Shown here: positions 62,236-64,000 of the stretch, one piece after another | How positions within the stretch are numbered: position 1 is the first letter of the stretch | How the letters are laid out: each line of letters begins with the position of its first letter | From: Oscillatoria nigro-viridis PCC 7112 | Lineage (GTDB): Bacteria > Cyanobacteriota > Cyanobacteriia > Cyanobacteriales > Microcoleaceae | NCBI RefSeq assembly: GCF_000317475.1 | Contig: NC_019729.1 | Location: 7,289,445 to 7,353,444 of the forward strand | Direction of reading: 5' to 3' | Length of the DNA stretch: 64,000 nt | The notes under the pieces: generated by a model | What the model saw: only the letters and a program-made list of their open reading frames with translations | The model's database searches: none | What the model was told of the DNA's origin: nothing | Translations under genes and position numbers: made by a program

Positions 62236-62421
62236 GGTAAGCTATTACAGATTTAAATTCTTACACAGTGGGGGCGGGCTAGAAGCCCACCCCACAAAAA
62301 TTTGATTGTTTTTTACATAAAATAGACCTATTACGACCGTTCACTTTCATCTCTTGAAATTATCTGCGTGCATCTGTGTTTATCTGCTTGAAATCTGCGG
62401 TTAACCGGCTCTATCAAAGAT

Positions 62422-63348
62422 TTATCCAATCACTCTATTGTGCAAAAAATTATCAAAAGTTGCCCGATCGCACATAGCACCTTGAGCACCCACTTTAGTC
62501 GTGCACAGAGCGCCCGCTGCTGCGCCCCACCGCACCGCCTCTGACAAGGACAGACCGGCATCTAATGCGGAGGCCAACCCGCCGTTAAAAGCATCGCCAG
62601 CGGCCACAGTGTCGATCGCCTCCACAGCAAAAGCCGGTACAAAAAAGGTTTCATCCGCAGTAACAGCAACAGCGCCGCGATCGCCCAATTTGACAATAAC
62701 ATTCTTGACCCCGCGCTCCTGCAACTGTTTGGCCGCTAAAATCGCTGTTTCCGTGTCATTCACCCGAAAACCGACTAACTGACCCGCTTCCACTTCATTC
62801 GGCGTGATAATGTCAATTAGCGGATAAAGTTCCAGTGGTAAATCTGCCCTAGCCGGTGCTGGATCGAGAATAACTCGCACCCCCGCTTGACGAGCAGCTT
62901 TCGCAGCTTTTTGGACAACTTCCAGGGGAATTTCTAACTGTAACAGCAAAGATGTAGCTGCTGTTAACAGTTTTTTGAGACGTTCTATATCTGCTTCACC
63001 GACATTGTTATTCGCGCCCGGAATCACAATAATATTATTTTGGCCTGTCTCGTCTACGGCGATAATTGCCACTCCTGAATGAGTGTTTTGGTCTATTAAT
63101 ACATTGTCTGTATTGACACCATAAGATTGTAAATTTGTCAATAATTCTTCAGCAAATTTATCGTTGCCGACGCGACCGATGATGTGGGTGGAAGTGCCGA
63201 GACGGGCGGCCGCGACGGCTTGATTTGCTCCTTTGCCGCCGCCGGCTGTGAAAAAATTGCTACCGATGATAGTTTCCCCTGGCTGCGGCAACCGGGGAGT
63301 TTTTGCTGCTAGGTCGATGTTGATACTGCCGAATACGATGATGGTCAT
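62422..63348 (-). CDS. rbsK: Ribokinase
   Basis: 308 residues. PfkB-family signatures: GSINIDLAAKTPRLPQPGETI (about 7-27), GGGKGANQAVAAARLG (about 37-52), and the C-terminal VEAIDTVAAGDAFNGGLASAL (about 250-270) with the catalytic Asp in GD(A)F. ATP-dependent phosphorylation of D-ribose in the cytosol. No ribose transporter or sugar isomerase genes adjoin it, so it may serve nucleoside salvage. Confidence 0.93.
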   Translation of the reverse strand: MTIIVFGSINIDLAAKTPRLPQPGETIIGSNFFTAGGGKGANQAVAAARLGTSTHIIGRVGNDKFAEELLTNLQSYGVNTDNVLIDQNTHSGVAIIAVDETGQNNIIVIPGANNNVGEADIERLKKLLTAATSLLLQLEIPLEVVQKAAKAARQAGVRVILDPAPARADLPLELYPLIDIITPNEVEAGQLVGFRVNDTETAILAAKQLQERGVKNVIVKLGDRGAVAVTADETFFVPAFAVEAIDTVAAGDAFNGGLASALDAGLSLSEAVRWGAAAGALCTTKVGAQGAMCDRATFDNFLHNRVIG

Positions 63349-63360
63349 AATTAAAATTTG

Positions 63361-63470
63361 TTATTTGTTATTTGTTATTTGTTACTTGGGTATGAGGTAT
63401 GAGGTATGCGGTATGGCGCCAAAAGCATTGGAACGAACCAATAACCAATACCCAATAACCAATAACCAAC
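63361..63470. repeat. Three different heptamer STRR tracts in a row
   Basis: TTATTTG x3 plus TTACTTG (63361-63388), GGTATGA x2 plus GGTATGC/GGTATGG (63389-63416), and AACCAAT-type x5 (63436-63470). All have a 7-base period and different units, filling the gap between rbsK and the response regulator. Confidence 0.9.
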
Positions 63471-63517
63471 AACCCTCAAACGTGCTACAACAGTTATGAT
63501 CTACATCGGTCAATTCA

Positions 63518-64000
63518 ATGGCTGCAATTACTATCGATCGCAATCCCTGTGTCTTGCTAGTTGAAACCGACGAAGTTCTCGCCGGACACTTGAGTCTCGA
63601 CTTAAAATCCTCCGGCTACGAACCGGTAGTGGCTTCTAATACCGCCAGCGGCCAACATTTAGCCCGTGAATTGCAGCCAGCTTTGATTGTAATCGATCGC
63701 ATACTTGGCCCTGAGTCGGGGCTGTCACTGTGTTCTTACCTGCGAAGTATTGGCAATCGGGTGCCGGTGCTGCTATTGGTCGGTCGCGATACAGTTGACG
63801 ATCGTGTAGCTTGTCTGGAAGCTGGGGCGGATGATTATTTTCTCAAACCTTACCGCAGTGAGGAGTTTTTGCAGTTGGTGCGCTTGTATTTGCAGCCGGA
63901 TAACACCAGCAACGAACAATTGAGGTTTGGCGATTTAGTTTTGGATTTGGCCTCTAGGCGGGCCCTACGCAACGGACGGGCGATCGACCTGACGATGAAG
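63518..64000 (+). CDS. nblR: OmpR-type response regulator, NblR-like, C-terminus cut off
   Basis: 161 residues visible, running off the right edge. Receiver domain with VLLVETDEVLAGHLS, the phosphoacceptor region LIVIDRILGPESG and the Lys in FLKPYRSEEF; the start of a winged-helix DNA-binding domain follows (RFGDLVLDLASRRALRNG). The unusual VETDEVL and the FLKPYRSEEFLQLVRLYLQP resemble NblR, which activates phycobilisome degradation under stress. The identity is likely but cannot be settled without the C-terminus. Confidence 0.65.
   Translation, partial: MAAITIDRNPCVLLVETDEVLAGHLSLDLKSSGYEPVVASNTASGQHLARELQPALIVIDRILGPESGLSLCSYLRSIGNRVPVLLLVGRDTVDDRVACLEAGADDYFLKPYRSEEFLQLVRLYLQPDNTSNEQLRFGDLVLDLASRRALRNGRAIDLTMK

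Noticed and set aside
1-64000. CRISPR array or cas genes
   Set aside because: The tandem heptamers have no spacers and no regular 28-37 base repeat; no cas motif was seen.

Overview
The window comes from a filamentous, non-marine cyanobacterium, most likely Oscillatoriales (Microcoleus/Oscillatoria type). Evidence: many GCGATCGC (HIP1) octamers, Rubisco activase with an RbcS-like C-terminal domain, a glutamyl-tRNA synthetase carrying the cyanobacterial CAAD membrane domain, many cyanobacteria-only families (DUF3120, DUF1350, DUF1400), intergenic heptamer (STRR) tracts, and TnpB-only insertion sequences. Species cannot be fixed from the sequence alone.

Layout. 1-7.3 kb: the start of a membrane-anchored helical repeat protein, a Fur-family regulator, an IS605/IS1341-type element whose tnpB is split by a complete group II intron, an Hpt phosphotransfer protein and a small conserved protein. 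7.5-15.5 kb: a DUF1345 membrane protein, a large AT-rich protein with a PD-(D/E)XK nuclease core, a DUF433 protein, sulfiredoxin and Dps (peroxide defence), an XRE/GrpE-like protein, and a partner-switching signalling set (STAS antagonist, response-regulator PP2C phosphatase, HATPase anti-sigma kinase). 15.8-20.7 kb: four minus-strand envelope/secreted proteins (outer-membrane protein with 69-residue repeats, RTX protein, DUF4347 protein, small secreted protein). 21.4-35.7 kb: ECF sigma factor with a long tail, DUF1350 hydrolase, glycosyltransferase, gamma-glutamyltransferase lipoprotein, PEP-CTERM protein, J-domain/pentapeptide protein, hydrolases, DUF3120 protein, and a chelatase with a His-rich tail. 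36-43.5 kb: mazEF plus two DUF433 genes, class-V aminotransferase with an in-frame repeat insertion, TM0106-type nuclease, phytase-like protein, tRNA-Asp, Uma2 protein, DCC protein. 43.8-50.8 kb: gltX-CAAD, DUF1400 hydrolase, integrase relic, pterin dehydratase, Coq4 protein and a Crp-type regulator. 50.9-53.9 kb: nested mobile-element relics (ISAs1-like, a MITE, an IS66 deletion derivative, IS1634 with a frameshifted transposase). 54-64 kb: TPR-CHAT protein, second TnpB element, argD, rca, rbsK and the start of an NblR-like response regulator.

Functional links: Fur/PerR-like regulator, sulfiredoxin and Dps suggest an oxidative-stress theme but are not one operon. The STAS, PP2C and HATPase genes very likely form one RsbV/RsbU/RsbW-like module. 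argD and rca diverge from a shared 128-bp intergenic region. No CRISPR array, rRNA or complete prophage was seen.

The strongest unusual observations are: (i) a structurally complete group II intron inside a tnpB that has independently lost its start codon, gained a stop and lost the RuvC-II glutamate; (ii) a 194-bp MITE with perfect 20-bp inverted repeats and 10-bp target duplications inside a transposase relic; (iii) an intergenic repeat domesticated in frame inside an aminotransferase; (iv) multiple heptamer-repeat families, three in a row between rbsK and the response regulator; and (v) the unassigned 782-residue nuclease-like protein at 8.4-10.7 kb, the best candidate for an undescribed activity. 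I did not find a convincing complete new multi-gene system.
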